Counted from the first letter of the stretch, positions 15,155-25,094 are shown. The stretch: DNA of 60,256 bases from an uncultured Ruminococcus sp. (GCA_900315975.1 ONBA01000013.1:1-60256), one strand, 5' to 3'. The notes: a model not told the origin generated them from the letters alone. A program made the numbers and translations.

Positions 15155-17203
15155 TTATTCAGTGCCTTCCATAACACCCTTGAGAATAGTTTCATTCCAT
15201 TTGAGAGAAGTACGGTTGAAGAGTCCGTATGCACCTTCACCGGAATAAACACCGTTATCCCATATGAAGCACTTTATTCCCTGTGCCTTAGCCGCTGAGA
15301 TGTAGCTTCTGTAGTAAGTTGCTCTTGTTTCATCGTCAGCCTTTGCGACACAGCCGAATTCGCCTATGATAACAGGAATACCTGCGTCAGCGAACTTTTT
15401 CTTCATGCGCTCGAACTTTGATGAAAGCTCAGCCTTATCAGAATCGCCGAATGAAGTTGTCTGACCGTCAGCGAATCTCCACGGAGCGTAGTAATGTATC
15501 GAAACGATAACGTGGTCGTCCTCGGGGACTAAGATATCGTTCATAGCTGAGTCCTCGGCAGAAGCGGCATATCCGGTGACGATGAGAGTTCTTTCAGCGT
15601 TATTTCCACCGGAAGCTCTTACAGTATCAACGAAGTCCTGTTCATACTTGTTGATAACGTCTCTCTCGGGAGAAGTTCCGCCTGTCCACTCGGCTGAACT
15701 GCCGACTGTACGCGGTTCATTCATACCCTCAAAGAGCAGACGGTCGCCGTAGTTTTTGAACTCAGACGATATCTGCTTCCATATGCTGATAAGCTTTGCA
15801 CTGTCGCCGGCATATTCCGAATCGTTCGGGTCGAACCAGATATAGTCGTCGTGGTGCATATTGAGAATTACGAACATATCGTTATTATAAGCGTAGTCGA
15901 CAACTTCCTTGACGCGGTTCATCCACTCGCGAGAGATAGTGTCACCGCTCATGTGTTCATCCCATGTGACAGGGATACGTATAGCGTTGAAGCCGGCGTC
16001 CTTGACAGCGAGAATCATATCCTCGGTGGTCTTGGGGTTACCCCAGCCAGTCTCGGTATCGAGTCCGGACTTGCCTGTCTTGTAGCTGTCGAGGGTGTTT
16101 CCGAGGTTCCAGCCGACCTTGATATCGCGGACTATCTGTGCAGAACTGCGGAAGCCTGTCTTTGATTCCTCAGCCGACACCTCTGTACGCTTCTGACGCG
16201 GTTTATCGGGGATAACTCCGCCAGTGCTGTATTTTACTGTAACCGAGTCAACGGTAGCAGATTCCTGCTCGCTCCACCAGTAGCCGAGGACGAGTGCACC
16301 GTCATTATCGGTGTAGCATTTAGCATCGTCGGGGACGAACCATGTCAGTGAAAGTGTTGAACTGTCAGTGAATACAGCAACATCTCCTGACTGGTAATTG
16401 CCCTGCGGCGAATCATAGCCGAAAGCTCCGGTAAACTTGCGGAATCCGCCGGACGAGCTGATGTCGAAAGTAACAGCTTCGGGGATAGCACCTTCCGGAA
16501 GAAAATCGGCAGTAGGTATTTTTATCGTGTTGTCGGAGTCGTTGTAGTTTACGCTTTTTCCGACGTCGTATTTTTCGGTTCCGTCGACCGGTATCTCGCG
16601 TGTGCAGGTGTAGGTGCAGATGACCTCCTCAATGCGGATACTGTCGGCATTTCCCCACCAGTAGCCGAACAGCACTTCTCCGGACGGGGATACGTGGTCG
16701 CGGATATTTCCGGGAACTTCCCATTTTATCTCGCCGTATGTGCCCTGTGTGGGAGCTGAAAAGTCGTCGGACTGATACCAGCCCTCGTCGGTAGCCGCTG
16801 AGCATTCGCTGTCGACGGATATTCCGCATCCGCCCTTGAATTGACCTATATCAGCACCGTCGGAGTAGATGACGAATGTGAACGATGAAACTACGTCGCC
16901 TTCCTCAATGAAGTCGGAGAGAGGGAGTTTTATCGTATTACTGCCTTCTTCGCGGGAGATAGTCTTGCTGACCGTCACCTGTGAACCAAGCTCTGCTGAG
17001 ACAGTTTCCGTAGGACTTATGTGTTGAGTTGCAGGCTCTGCAGAAGCTGAACTCTCCGGGACTGTGGTCTCTGTTTCGGGAGGTTCAGTTTCATCGGGGG
17101 GAGTGGAGTTTCCACTGACTGAACTGCTGCCCTTTCCGCCGCAGCCGGCAAACGCTGCTGTAAGAAGCAGTGTTGAAAGAAAAAGCGACAAATTTTTTCT
17201 CAT
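15155..17203 (-). CDS. GH5 endoglucanase lipoprotein with two binding-type modules
   Basis: A 682-residue protein. A lipoprotein signal ends at FAGC (Cys21), followed by a Ser/Thr/Pro linker. Two related beta-sandwich modules (about 75-205 and 210-330) each have an NTIK(L/I)P segment and a GYWW(G/S) strand and are probably carbohydrate-binding. The GH5 catalytic domain (350-682) is close to subfamily 4: GWNLGNTLD, IRIPVTW, acid/base Glu in NEPR (about 494) and nucleophile Glu in GEFG (about 614). GH5_4 enzymes cut beta-1,4-glucans and often xyloglucan. There is no dockerin, so it is held on the cell by lipid rather than in the cellulosome. AAAGGATATTGAA precedes the ATG. Confidence 0.92.
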   Translation of the reverse strand: MRKNLSLFLSTLLLTAAFAGCGGKGSSSVSGNSTPPDETEPPETETTVPESSASAEPATQHISPTETVSAELGSQVTVSKTISREEGSNTIKLPLSDFIEEGDVVSSFTFVIYSDGADIGQFKGGCGISVDSECSAATDEGWYQSDDFSAPTQGTYGEIKWEVPGNIRDHVSPSGEVLFGYWWGNADSIRIEEVICTYTCTREIPVDGTEKYDVGKSVNYNDSDNTIKIPTADFLPEGAIPEAVTFDISSSGGFRKFTGAFGYDSPQGNYQSGDVAVFTDSSTLSLTWFVPDDAKCYTDNDGALVLGYWWSEQESATVDSVTVKYSTGGVIPDKPRQKRTEVSAEESKTGFRSSAQIVRDIKVGWNLGNTLDSYKTGKSGLDTETGWGNPKTTEDMILAVKDAGFNAIRIPVTWDEHMSGDTISREWMNRVKEVVDYAYNNDMFVILNMHHDDYIWFDPNDSEYAGDSAKLISIWKQISSEFKNYGDRLLFEGMNEPRTVGSSAEWTGGTSPERDVINKYEQDFVDTVRASGGNNAERTLIVTGYAASAEDSAMNDILVPEDDHVIVSIHYYAPWRFADGQTTSFGDSDKAELSSKFERMKKKFADAGIPVIIGEFGCVAKADDETRATYYRSYISAAKAQGIKCFIWDNGVYSGEGAYGLFNRTSLKWNETILKGVMEGTE

Positions 17204-17243
17204 TTCAATATCCTTTACCTTTCAAAAGAAAATATATACACTC

Positions 17244-17272
17244 ATTATACCACATTTTAAAGAAAACTGCAA
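17244..17272 (-). promoter_or_regulatory. Promoter of the GH5 gene
   Basis: On the minus strand TTGCAG (17267-17272), 17 bases, and TATAAT (17244-17249) with a TGG extended -10. Confidence 0.65.
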
Positions 17273-17353
17273 CATCTTTTTCAAGCTTTTCACAATCTCT
17301 GCGAACACTGTTCACTCTCAAGCGGACGACCTGCATAAAAACCGGGTTTGAAG

Positions 17354-17384
17354 CAAAAAGGAACTGTTAAACAGTTCCTTTTCT
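17354..17384 (-). terminator. Terminator of the pectate lyase gene
   Basis: AAAAGGAACTG / CAGTTCCTTTT is a perfect hairpin with a TTAAA loop and T/A tracts on both sides, so it could work in either direction. It lies 45 bases past the stop. Confidence 0.75.
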
Positions 17385-17427
17385 GCTATATAGTAGAGGT
17401 GGGGAGATTGCACATTCAATGCCGAAA

Positions 17428-20400
17428 TTACTGCATTATTGACTCAGGGAGAGAGGATATCAGTCCGGCATCGAGTTTCTGAATTGAAAGGGCATCAAGA
17501 GCGGTTATACCGTCGCCCCTGTTATATACATCAGCGTTTGCGCGTGCTTCTGCGGATAAGTCATACTTGTCCTTGTTTCCGAGAAACTGGAGAATTGCTA
17601 CGGAGTCAGAAACAGATACTGTACCGTCGCCGTTAACATCTCCTGCAACAGTCTGCTGAACAGGTATACCCGTTTCAGATGCAGTTGACGTTGTGGTCAC
17701 CGGCTGAGTGGCAGATGTAGTAGTTGTAGCCGGAGCAGTTGTCTCAACAGGCTGTGATGCTGATATATCCACACTGCCTGCTCCTATCGTAGTTTCGTCC
17801 ATACAGCCGCCGTAAACTTCAAAGTATGAAGCAAGCTTTGATGTATCTGTATGAAGCAGGTATGCACCTGAGGGAATATAGCTTACTGATGCATCGGTAT
17901 CAAAGTTTGCGTACTTGTTTGCACTGTTTACCTTATCTGACTTGCTGTTTACGACAGTACCGTCAGTACTGCCCTTACAGCCGGTAAGCACGTCTTTGTA
18001 GCTTTTTATTGCTCCAAGCTTTATCTGCATAGGATTCTTGCAGTTTTCAAAAAGATTGTATTCGGAGAAGATGTATGCATTGGCTCTCGGATTCATGCAA
18101 TAGCCGGTCTGACCGCTGAAAATGTTGTTATACATATGTATATTTGCCTGACGTGCAAGAGGTCCTCTTGATTCACACTTGTTCCAGTAATCGTGGTGAT
18201 ATGTGAGGTGGAATTGCAGATTGCTGTCAGAAGCACCTACAAGATTGGTCTTGTGGTAGCCTTCATAGTAGCAGTAGCTGTTTGTGAAGTACATACCGCG
18301 CTTGAAGTCGCAGGCACCGTCACCGCCTGCTTTATCTGACTCAGCAGGATTTGAGATAGAAGGCTTGTAGAATTCACAGTTATGCACCCAGCATCTTTCA
18401 ACAGGAGCAGTAAGGTTTGAGCCTTCCTGCACACCTTCCATACCTACGCAGTCTTCGGGAACATTCTTGAATGTGATATTTCTTAGCTCAAAGCTCTTTC
18501 CGAAATCCGGAGCACCGCTTTCTGCGATGAAATGGAAGCCCCAGCCGTCAACGACTGCATCTGTACCGATACCTTCGATAGTGATATCCTTGCCCGATTT
18601 CATTCTCGCCATATATCCGTTATCGCCGACTGAACCGCCGAAATCGGTAGAATCATAAGCGGTAAGTCCGGACGGTGCTTTTACATTGCCGATAATTCTG
18701 ATTACGAGAGGAGTTCCGTCTTCGGCAAGCTTTTTGATGATACCGCTGTTGGAATTAGGCTTTGTACCGCCGTTTGAAGTCTTGCCTCCGCCAATGTCCT
18801 GACCGGCTGAATTGAGGATATTGCCGATACCCTTTACGGTAGTGCCGTCCTTAGATGTGACGGTTACAGTATCCTTATTATCGTTTGTGACATATATTAC
18901 CTTAGCATTTGCTTTAAGTTCGCCGCTGTCAGTGTAAGCACCTACACCGTCAGTGAAGTTATAGTGGGCAAAACCTGAACGGTCCTGAGCGCTGACCTCG
19001 ATGCCGCTCTTGGTAATACTACCCTTTGCAGTTGTGAGGGTAACAGAGTATTTTCCAGCCTTAACACCGGGAATATCGACACGCAGTCCCTTGTTTGTAT
19101 CTCTTACAAGGTAAGCGAGGTCATCAGCGGAGAATTTACCATTTGAAGGTCCGCTGTAGGAGACTCCTGTAACGTCCGAGTGCTTGATTCCGGAAAGAAC
19201 AAGATACAGCATTTCATTCCAGCCGCCTGCACTTACTGCACTTACACCGCTGATATTTACGTTACTGCCGGGTGTGGCAGTAGTCTGTACAGGGTTGCTA
19301 TTGCCGGGATTTACAGTTGTCTGCGGAGCGTTTGTTACTACAGGAGTATTTGAAGCTGAGCCGCCGAATGACATATAGTAGAGGTTTACAGCGTCAGCCT
19401 TTGAGAGAGTATGAGCTCCTGCACCTGCATTGGTCTTGAGTACACCGTTTGAATCGGCTGTGAGTTTGTTTCCGTCAAGCATTATAGAAGCTCCTCCACT
19501 GCCGAATACGAGTACAAGTTCACCTGACGAACCTGCATTGAAGCTGACAGACGTTGCTGTTTCGATTTTGAGGCACTGTGTGAGTGTCATGCCGTTATAT
19601 GTAACACTTCCCTTGGCACTTGATAAGTTGCCGGAAATAGTATAAAAACTGCTTGATGTACCGTTTTCGGTGAAATTATGTACCTGAGCACCTGCGGCTG
19701 TAGTGCTGTTATTATTGCCGGCAGACTGAGTTGTGACTGCCGGTGCGGCTGTAGTATTCACTTGCTTAGTGACAACTGCCGGAGACGTCGTAACAGCCGG
19801 AGCAGCCGAATTATCCTCCTTGAAGCCGCTGCCGATAGCGGTAACGGTACCCTTGTAGCTTGTAAGCTTGCTCTTGAGAGCGGTATTTACCGCATAGCTT
19901 TCGTCATCAACAGAATTGTTGAATATCCACTTGAAATCGCCGCCGTCAACACGTCCAGCCTTAGCTGTAACTATAGCGGGAACATCTTCTGCCTTGTCAG
20001 CGGTATAGCTGTACATCACGCTTGAGGTATCGAAGTTGTTGTAAGCTGTTCCGCCGTTTTTAGCCTTTACGGAACTGCCTACCTTTTCATTTTTCGATGA
20101 GGCAACGTAAGCATCGAAGTCGCTGCTGCTCTGACTGTAAGAAACGAATGCCTTCTGTCCGCTCATGACATTTCCGTAAGCCTTGATAACACCTCCCGGC
20201 TCACCTGAGAATGTTCCGCCAGTAAGGTCGTCGCTTCCCTGCTTTGAAATGAGCATGGGGTACTTGCAGTTTCTGAAATAATTGCTCTCAGCAAAGCATG
20301 AAGCTCCCATTGTTACACCGATTCCGTACTTTGAATTGCCGTCGTAGTAATTGTTATAGCAATGTACTGAACAAGTCCTGATACGCGGGTGACGCGAATC

Positions 20401-21465
20401 AGAATGGTCGAACCAGTTATGGTGATATGTGATGTAATTCTCGGTCTTTTCTGATTTCATACCCTGAAGATTACATTTTCCGTTATCCCAGAAATGATTA
20501 TACGAATGAGTGATATAGGTAGATGTTTTGGTATCAAGAGCACCGTCGCCCTTAGCCTGGTCTGCATCTGAACCCGCATCGCCGTAGAAGAAGTCGCAGT
20601 TATGCACCCATATATGATTGTTATTCTGCTGAAGTCCGCAGTTATCGCCCTCGTTGCTGTTACAGTTCATGAAGCCGAGATTTCTGACCTCAACGTTTGA
20701 GCAATTTTTGAGCACGAGACCGAATCCGTTGAGAGTTGCATCGTTGCCGATACCTTCAACGGTACAGCCGGCAGTGACGGTATCCAGATAAAGGTCACCG
20801 TTCTGAAGAACGGAAGGGTCGGTAATATTGCCGATGAAACGGATATTCAGCGGACGCGATTCCTTGCCTTTTTTGTACGCAAGTATGATATTCTGAATGC
20901 CCTTTACCTCAGATGCACCCTTTCCTGTCGAGTCGATACTTGCAGAAACGCTGTCCTTGTTGGAATTTGTAACGTAAACCACTATTGCGTTTGATTTGAG
21001 CGTACCGTCAGAATTGTATGCACCATTTGCATTTCCGCTTACGAATGCAAAACCGCTTCTGTCGTGTGCATAAGCGGTCGCATTAGTTTCTGCTGCTTTT
21101 GACGAGTCCTCCTTGCCGCCTATCACAGGGACTACCTTCATAGAGTGGCTTCCTGACTTTAGTCCTACAGCGTCAGCACGCATATAACCGGTGTACTGTC
21201 TGATGAGCAGTGAATCTATCTGTTTGCCGTCAACGTAAACGTTGTAACCGGACGCTCCCGATACAGATGACCACATTGCATAGATTCCCTCGCCGTAGCC
21301 TGCACTTGAAATGAACTTGACCGAACTTTCAGCGGCAGATGCCGTAATACCGGAATTTGTACCGATATAGAAAGCTCCGTTGACATTACCCATAGCACAG
21401 GAAGCAGACATTAAAGCTGCCGCCGCAAGAGCTGCGATCCTTTTCTTCATCATTTGATTCTTCAT
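17428..21465 (-). CDS. Double PL1 pectate lyase with dockerin
   Basis: About 1345 residues. A signal peptide is followed by a fibronectin-like segment, then a first PL1 parallel-beta-helix module (about 160-450) with VHNCDFFYGD, ITYHHNWFDHSDSRHPRIR and NNYYDGN, the usual calcium and substrate motifs. A Thr-rich linker and a beta-rich module near 590-690 come next, then a second fibronectin-like segment. The second PL1 module (about 860-1200) has VHNCEFYKP, LTYHHDYWNKCESRGPLAR and NIFSG. A dockerin ends the protein (GDVNGDGTVSVSDSVAI; NRGDGITALDALSI). The two lyase modules differ enough to suggest different pectin targets. I chose ATG 21465 because the ATG at 21471 is only one base from AAGGGG. 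Confidence 0.92.
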   Translation of the reverse strand: MKNQMMKKRIAALAAAALMSASCAMGNVNGAFYIGTNSGITASAAESSVKFISSAGYGEGIYAMWSSVSGASGYNVYVDGKQIDSLLIRQYTGYMRADAVGLKSGSHSMKVVPVIGGKEDSSKAAETNATAYAHDRSGFAFVSGNANGAYNSDGTLKSNAIVVYVTNSNKDSVSASIDSTGKGASEVKGIQNIILAYKKGKESRPLNIRFIGNITDPSVLQNGDLYLDTVTAGCTVEGIGNDATLNGFGLVLKNCSNVEVRNLGFMNCNSNEGDNCGLQQNNNHIWVHNCDFFYGDAGSDADQAKGDGALDTKTSTYITHSYNHFWDNGKCNLQGMKSEKTENYITYHHNWFDHSDSRHPRIRTCSVHCYNNYYDGNSKYGIGVTMGASCFAESNYFRNCKYPMLISKQGSDDLTGGTFSGEPGGVIKAYGNVMSGQKAFVSYSQSSSDFDAYVASSKNEKVGSSVKAKNGGTAYNNFDTSSVMYSYTADKAEDVPAIVTAKAGRVDGGDFKWIFNNSVDDESYAVNTALKSKLTSYKGTVTAIGSGFKEDNSAAPAVTTSPAVVTKQVNTTAAPAVTTQSAGNNNSTTAAGAQVHNFTENGTSSSFYTISGNLSSAKGSVTYNGMTLTQCLKIETATSVSFNAGSSGELVLVFGSGGASIMLDGNKLTADSNGVLKTNAGAGAHTLSKADAVNLYYMSFGGSASNTPVVTNAPQTTVNPGNSNPVQTTATPGSNVNISGVSAVSAGGWNEMLYLVLSGIKHSDVTGVSYSGPSNGKFSADDLAYLVRDTNKGLRVDIPGVKAGKYSVTLTTAKGSITKSGIEVSAQDRSGFAHYNFTDGVGAYTDSGELKANAKVIYVTNDNKDTVTVTSKDGTTVKGIGNILNSAGQDIGGGKTSNGGTKPNSNSGIIKKLAEDGTPLVIRIIGNVKAPSGLTAYDSTDFGGSVGDNGYMARMKSGKDITIEGIGTDAVVDGWGFHFIAESGAPDFGKSFELRNITFKNVPEDCVGMEGVQEGSNLTAPVERCWVHNCEFYKPSISNPAESDKAGGDGACDFKRGMYFTNSYCYYEGYHKTNLVGASDSNLQFHLTYHHDYWNKCESRGPLARQANIHMYNNIFSGQTGYCMNPRANAYIFSEYNLFENCKNPMQIKLGAIKSYKDVLTGCKGSTDGTVVNSKSDKVNSANKYANFDTDASVSYIPSGAYLLHTDTSKLASYFEVYGGCMDETTIGAGSVDISASQPVETTAPATTTTSATQPVTTTSTASETGIPVQQTVAGDVNGDGTVSVSDSVAILQFLGNKDKYDLSAEARANADVYNRGDGITALDALSIQKLDAGLISSLPESIMQ

Positions 21466-21735
21466 AATCATTCCCCTTTTTCCTAAAAATCAGTGAATCA
21501 ATTCATACTTTCACTGTTTTATGTTTTTCATAATATCATGCACTTTTTGTAATTTCAATGACAGATAGCGCTGTATAACTGATATATTATGCTTAGTGAA
21601 TTATTACGTGAGCATAATAATTCATCTTATTGAACCGACTGTTCAGAGGTATATTTTATATAATATAATTATGCCCGAAGATTGAGTAAAAAGTAAGCAT
21701 TTGTATGTGAAATTTTATTTAATTCAACTTATATG

Positions 21736-21882
21736 TATGATATAATGAATGCAATAGCATTCATTATAGTTTATCTTAATGCCCTTGCAGATACGCAAAT
21801 CGGAGATTTGCTCCCTGCACATCGGGCAATTATATCATAACGCTTCGCTTTTATGATATAATGAATGCAATAGCATTTATTA
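21736..21882. repeat. Composite repeat: paired palindromes and nested stems
   Basis: A near-identical segment TGATATAATGAATGCAATAG appears at 21738 and again at 21854; the first copy continues into the palindrome ATGAATGC-AATA-GCATTCAT. Between them are GCAAATC-GGA-GATTTGC, an outer TGCCC/GGGCA pair, and ATATCATAA / TTATGATAT around a GC-rich loop. The layout resembles a small non-autonomous mobile repeat. Confidence 0.6.
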
Positions 21883-21978
21883 CTTCTTGTCGAAAAAGTC
21901 GGGGTTAACAAATAGGTCGTCCGCTAAACTTGTAATAAACAGGGTTTTTGACACTCAACACTGTAGGGACACTACAGT

Positions 21979-22004
21979 CCCACGTAATTTCGGCTGCACC
22001 GTTT
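21979..22004 (+). repeat. Dispersed repeat, copy 1
   Basis: The segment CACGTAATTTCGGCTGCACC plus GTTT recurs with one difference at 24989-25012. It flanks the metallopeptidase-like gene on both sides in the same orientation. Confidence 0.6.
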
Positions 22005-22057
22005 TATCGGGTCTTGATTGCCTGATCAATAGTATAATTTATGGAGGGATTTTTAAG

Positions 22058-24817
22058 ATGTTCATTTCCGCAAAAAGAACGACAGCTTCTGTATTGGCGG
22101 CGGCACTGTCTGTCAGTGCAGTTCCGTACATAGGCTACAGCGAAACTGCCGACGCAGCTGATTCCCTGCTTACTCGTGACATATGGTGTGCAAACGAGGA
22201 TGTGAACCGCTGGGAATCCGAGCATTTTCAGTTCATATGGGGCAAAAACGGTGCAGATTCTGCAAAGGTCACACAAAGCTTCCTTGAAGAAAATGCAAAG
22301 AACCTCGAAGCCTGCTGGGACGTTTACATGAACGACCTCTCTATGGAACCCCCTACTCAGTCAGTTAATATGCAGCTTCGTGACGGTAACAGCTACAAGG
22401 TGAATTTCTATATTTCCGGCACAGGACTCTCGCCTTTCACCGATGACTGGGCATATATGGGGTACGACCGTCAAGGTTACGCATTCATGTTCTGCTGTGT
22501 GGGCGCTATGCAGAATTCACCGAATCCGTCATGGGTACTCCCTCACGAATTCGGTCACGTTGTTACCGCTCATCAGCTTGGCTGGAATGAAAACAAATAC
22601 GTTCAGTCATGGTGGGAAGCTATTGCTAACTGGTACCGTGAGCAGTTCCTCTATTCCGATTACTACAGCAGTCAGTGGGGAAATGTAAACGGAATCACCG
22701 ACTATTTTGAGACGTACATGAAAAACCTCTGCTTCACTCCTATTCTCGGACGCGACAACTACGCATCATGGGCTTTTTTGCAGTACATCACAGAGAATCC
22801 GGACAGTCTGCCAGGTTACGGCAGCAACTTCGTAAAAGACCTTATGCAGCAGGGTAAGCGCGATGAGTACCCATATTCGGAGATAGAGCGAGTTTCCGGT
22901 GCCGACATGAAAGATACTCTCGGACACTACGCAAAACGTCTCGCAACTCTCGACCTCGCCCATAAAAAAGACTATCAGGCTCGTCAGAATGAACTCCTCG
23001 CACGCGGCGAATGGAACTGGGGCGAAATATATACACTGCTCGAAAATACATCCGGCAAAGAGAATTTCTATACTGTTCCGACTGAACGTGCACCTCAGCA
23101 GTTTGGTGTGAACATAGTACCTCTCCGCGTTACAGGAGAGAAAATCTCCGTTACTCTGAGGGGACTTACGAGTGCTTCCGGAGCCGACTGGAGAGCGTGT
23201 ATCGCTGTTGAACAGAAGGACGGAACTACCCGATACTCCGACCTTTTCAAGTCCGGTGAGACTATGACTATGGACTTCGGCAGCAGTGATTCTGCTGCAT
23301 ATCTTACAGTCACCGCTACTCCAGACAGTTCCGCATGGCAGCAGATAGGTGTTCCGTGGGCATACAGCAGCGGAGAATTCGACGAGACCCATTACCCCTT
23401 CCTCAGCAAAACCCGATATCCGTGGGGAGCAGATATCACAGGTGCTGAAATCATGCAGTCACAGGACATCACAAGAATGGCACAGGGCAGTATTCACCCT
23501 AACGGCGGCGGATTTGTTGCGTCTACGGCTAAGGTTGACCCGACTGTATACGTCGGCAAAAACGCAAAGGTGCTGGGTTATGCAGCAGTAACCGGAAATG
23601 CAGTCATAGACGGTCACGCTGTAGTAACAGGCAATGCAAAAGTATCCGGCAGCGCTGTAGTAAACGGACACGCTGTAGTTGCCGAAAATGCAGTTGTCGG
23701 GGACAACGCTGTGATAAGCGACTATGCCGGTGTTATGGGACAGGCAGTGATTTCCGACAATGCCAGAGTTATCGAGAGCGGACTTGTATTCAACAAGTAC
23801 ACAGTCAGCGGAAATGCGACTGTAAAGGGAGTTGCCTACTGCCTTAATAATGGCTCTGCGACCGGTCAGGCTATGCCCGACGGCGACTTCTATGACGATT
23901 CCGGCAGAACAATTCAGAAAGGCTCAATATACGGCTGGACCAGTTATGATGAGTACGCTTTGAACCGCCCTTATACCGACGGACAAATTGCGGCACTGGA
24001 TTTTTCAGCTGACAGCTCGGAAATCGCCGGAGACGTTTACACATCAACATTCGGTATAACTATGGGCGCTCCGAGCTGGAATGACACCCTTATATCAGGT
24101 AGCGGAGTTCTTACATTTGACGGTTCAGACAGTCAGTATATCATAGCTGACAGTTCTTATACCGCACTCCGCGAAGCAGAGTATCAGACTGCTATACTTC
24201 TGCGTGACAACAGTAAGACCGATATTTTCAGATTCGGCGCAAACGGCAGAGATATTGCCCTCGTTGCCGAAAACGGAAGCATACGCTTTGAAAACGGAAA
24301 CGGAGAGTATGCAGCTGTTGAAAATGCATACGACATAGGCGAATGGGTAACAGTAAGCGTACTCATTTCTGACGGCAAAGCAACTTTGAAAGTAAACGAC
24401 GGTACCGAAACAAAAAACGGCTCCGGTAAGTTTTCAATGACTCCTGTTGATGTTATCGCAGATGACGCTGTTTACCTGATAGGCGCAGGCATGAACGGCT
24501 CTATGGACTATTTCCGCGTTTACAGCAAAGATGCCGCTGACCCCGAGTATTACTATACAGAAAAGGAAAACATCTCGTTTCAGCCGGCTATCGGCTTTGT
24601 GGGTGACCTCAACAGTGACGGCAGAGTTGACGTATTTGATGCTGTACTTATGCGAAAAGCAGTCATTGACGTAAGTACTGTCAGCAGCAGAAGCGTATTT
24701 AAAGCTGCTGATGTAAACGGAGACAACAGCATTAACGTTGCCGACCTTGTGTCTCTGCATAATTTCATTCTCGGCAAGGACGACAGTTTTCCTGCCGGAG
24801 GGATATACCACAAATAA
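22058..24817 (+). CDS. Dockerin-bearing DUF6055-like metallopeptidase-type protein
   Basis: A 919-residue secreted protein. The signal peptide ends near ADA (35). The N-terminal domain (40-370) has LPHEFGHVV (about 163), an HExxH zinc-peptidase motif, then WWEAIANWYREQ, as in DUF6055 / Svx-like proteins of plant-associated bacteria. A beta-sandwich region follows. Residues about 490-580 are hexapeptide repeats (AVVTGNA, AVVNGHA, AVISDNA) forming a left-handed beta-helix. A LamG-like module (640-840) and a C-terminal dockerin (GDLNSDGRVDVFDAV; DVNGDNSINVADLV) complete it. GGAGGG precedes ATG 22058. It would join the cellulosome, where it may cut plant wall proteins or bind polysaccharide; the activity is inference. 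Confidence 0.88.
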   Translation: MFISAKRTTASVLAAALSVSAVPYIGYSETADAADSLLTRDIWCANEDVNRWESEHFQFIWGKNGADSAKVTQSFLEENAKNLEACWDVYMNDLSMEPPTQSVNMQLRDGNSYKVNFYISGTGLSPFTDDWAYMGYDRQGYAFMFCCVGAMQNSPNPSWVLPHEFGHVVTAHQLGWNENKYVQSWWEAIANWYREQFLYSDYYSSQWGNVNGITDYFETYMKNLCFTPILGRDNYASWAFLQYITENPDSLPGYGSNFVKDLMQQGKRDEYPYSEIERVSGADMKDTLGHYAKRLATLDLAHKKDYQARQNELLARGEWNWGEIYTLLENTSGKENFYTVPTERAPQQFGVNIVPLRVTGEKISVTLRGLTSASGADWRACIAVEQKDGTTRYSDLFKSGETMTMDFGSSDSAAYLTVTATPDSSAWQQIGVPWAYSSGEFDETHYPFLSKTRYPWGADITGAEIMQSQDITRMAQGSIHPNGGGFVASTAKVDPTVYVGKNAKVLGYAAVTGNAVIDGHAVVTGNAKVSGSAVVNGHAVVAENAVVGDNAVISDYAGVMGQAVISDNARVIESGLVFNKYTVSGNATVKGVAYCLNNGSATGQAMPDGDFYDDSGRTIQKGSIYGWTSYDEYALNRPYTDGQIAALDFSADSSEIAGDVYTSTFGITMGAPSWNDTLISGSGVLTFDGSDSQYIIADSSYTALREAEYQTAILLRDNSKTDIFRFGANGRDIALVAENGSIRFENGNGEYAAVENAYDIGEWVTVSVLISDGKATLKVNDGTETKNGSGKFSMTPVDVIADDAVYLIGAGMNGSMDYFRVYSKDAADPEYYYTEKENISFQPAIGFVGDLNSDGRVDVFDAVLMRKAVIDVSTVSSRSVFKAADVNGDNSINVADLVSLHNFILGKDDSFPAGGIYHK

Positions 24818-24986
24818 TATAATAATTCGGCATTAAATATCTATACTTCTTTCGTCGGTCTTCGCCGGGGGAAAGGTATACAGAGCGGTCCGGCAGTGCA
24901 TAGCTGTTCGCTTGCCTGCCTGCTTTTCAGGGGGACGAAGCCCCCCTCGGTTTCACCCCCTGCTGGGGAGAGAACCTCTCCCCAGA

Positions 24987-25012
24987 CCCACGTAACTTCG
25001 GCTGCACCGTTT
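24987..25012 (+). repeat. Dispersed repeat, copy 2
   Basis: CCCACGTAACTTCGGCTGCA plus CCGTTT matches the copy at 21979-22004 except for one base. The rest of 24818-25044 holds GC-rich imperfect stems (GGGGGACGAAGCCCCCC, GGGGAGAGAACCTCTCCCC) and no gene. Confidence 0.6.
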
Positions 25013-25044
25013 ATTTATTGATAATTAATTGCCGGAATAACAAT

Positions 25045-25084
25045 AAAAAGTCGTAAGGCTCACATGGTCCTTACGACTTTTTCA
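25045..25084 (-). terminator. Terminator of the phosphofructokinase gene
   Basis: AAAAAGTCGTAAGG and CCTTACGACTTTTT form a 14-bp perfect stem with a 10-base loop. It works in either direction and could also end transcripts from the plus-strand gene at 24817. Confidence 0.85.
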
Positions 25085-25094
25085 TTCAATGCAC

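Larger units (their letters stand above)
21472..22057. other. Divergent intergenic region rich in inverted repeats
   Basis: This stretch separates two divergent dockerin genes. Its left part is AT-rich and should carry the promoters. From 21736 it holds repeat structures listed separately. No gene is supported: the plus frame open from 21887 continues into the metallopeptidase-like gene, but its ribosome site and signal peptide place the start at 22058. Confidence 0.6.
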
